From the NCBI GenBank assembly GCA_035526665.1, contig DATLBY010000347.1, forward strand, positions 1 to 7,917: a DNA stretch of 7,917 nucleotides. Reading direction: 5' to 3'. Position numbers and translations under genes: made by a program. The notes under the pieces were generated by a model. That model was given only the letters and a program-made list of their open reading frames with translations. It had not been told where the DNA came from and searched no databases. The stretch comes from DATLBY01 sp035526665. Its GTDB lineage: Bacteria; Acidobacteriota; Terriglobia; Bryobacterales; Bryobacteraceae. This document shows positions 7,425 through 7,917 of this stretch, piece after piece (the first letter of the stretch is position 1; every line of letters begins with the position of its first letter).

Positions 7425-7479
7425 ATCGTAAGGGCGCAACCTGGGATATCATGAGGCTAAGATGTAAACCCAGCCGTTT

Positions 7480-7917
7480 ATGATGCTGCTTCTTTTGTTC
7501 TTTGCTGCCGGCGCTTTGTCGGCCCAGCCGGCGACGGGCGTGGAGTTCTTCGAATCCCGCATTCGACCGATTCTTGCCACCAGTTGTGCTCCCTGCCATA
7601 CCGCAAAAAACCATATCGCCGGCCTGGATCTATCCACCCCTGAGGGCATTCTGCGCGGCAGTGACGGCGGACCGGTGCTATCCAAAGATAAGCCCGAGGA
7701 AAGTAAACTGCTGCATGTGGTGACGTACCTGGAGCGGATCAAAATGCCGCCCACGGGCAAGCTCACAGATCCGCAGATTGCCGCGATTAGCGAATGGGTC
7801 AAAATGGGCGCGCCCATGCCGGCAACCGGCGCAGCGGCTCCAGTAGCCGCCATTCCGGCAAAAAAGAAAGAGTTTACCCGCGGGCAGAAGGAATTCTGGT
7901 CATTCCGCCCGGTGAGG
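7480..7917 (+). CDS. Secreted PSCyt1 (Planctomycete-type cytochrome c) domain protein, 5' part
   Basis: This is the first 146 codons of a larger gene cut by the window end. MMLLLLFFAAGALSAQ is a Sec signal peptide with a likely cut at about residue 15 (LSA). The next part matches the PSCyt1 cytochrome domain: FFESRIRPILATSCAPCH carries the haem-binding CxxCH (C36, C39, H40), and KMPPTGKLTDPQIAAISEWV carries a candidate axial Met (M89). A Lys/Ala/Pro linker follows (about 116-130), and FWSFRPVR (139-146) resembles the entry to a DUF1549-type domain. In Planctomycetes, Verrucomicrobia and Acidobacteria such proteins are commonly PSCyt1-DUF1549-DUF1553 and usually pair with a DUF1501 protein; their function is unsettled. 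Two ATGs, at 7480 and 7483, follow an in-frame TAA at 7465, with no clear Shine-Dalgarno sequence. The gene begins 55 bp after the peroxiredoxin, and no terminator is visible between them. Confidence 0.85.
   Translation, partial: MMLLLLFFAAGALSAQPATGVEFFESRIRPILATSCAPCHTAKNHIAGLDLSTPEGILRGSDGGPVLSKDKPEESKLLHVVTYLERIKMPPTGKLTDPQIAAISEWVKMGAPMPATGAAAPVAAIPAKKKEFTRGQKEFWSFRPVR

Noticed and set aside
6999..7439. Minus-strand open frame of 146 codons opposite the peroxiredoxin
   Set aside because: It mirrors a clearly conserved gene and shows no family motif of its own.
7441..7473. CTGGG...CCCAG inverted repeat after the peroxiredoxin, considered as a terminator
   Set aside because: The stem is only 5 bp with a 23-nt loop and no T-run, so it does not support an intrinsic terminator.

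Overview
The window is about 7.9 kb of GC-rich, densely coding bacterial chromosome with no mobile element, RNA gene or CRISPR array that I can see. The gene content suggests Acidobacteriota, perhaps the Solibacter/Bryobacter group. The main clues are a secreted protein opening with a Planctomycete-type cytochrome c domain (PSCyt1), HEAT-repeat and lineage-restricted hypothetical genes, and short intergenic gaps. This placement is inferred from gene content only.

Left block (1-4425, all minus strand). Transcription runs gdhA -> mutS -> anmK. A catabolic-type Glu/Leu/Phe/Val dehydrogenase (probably glutamate dehydrogenase) is followed after 14 bp by a full-length MutS with a beta-clamp-binding motif. 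The MutS stop codon shares one base with the start of anmK (TGATG). anmK encodes anhydro-N-acetylmuramic acid kinase and runs off the left edge. The spacing suggests one transcript joining nitrogen metabolism, mismatch repair and peptidoglycan recycling.

Centre (4426-6337, plus strand). A 50-bp divergent spacer, with back-to-back -10-like boxes, separates gdhA from a two-gene unit coupled by an ATGA overlap. The first gene encodes an unassigned 242-aa protein. Its motifs (HGNE, DPNR, LHNN and a late NIE) match the zinc-ligand and catalytic pattern of the M14 AstE/aspartoacylase-like hydrolases. The second encodes a secreted HEAT-repeat protein. A 74-aa single-pass membrane protein follows. 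This is the least characterised part of the window and the best candidate for something undescribed.

Right block (6349-7917). A family I inorganic pyrophosphatase (minus) is divergent from a PrxQ/Bcp-type peroxiredoxin (plus). The pyrophosphatase probably starts at a TTG rather than the upstream GTG, because the GTG lies inside the ribosome binding site. The last gene is the 5' part of a secreted PSCyt1 protein with a CxxCH haem site, cut by the window end just where a DUF1549-type domain would be expected to begin.
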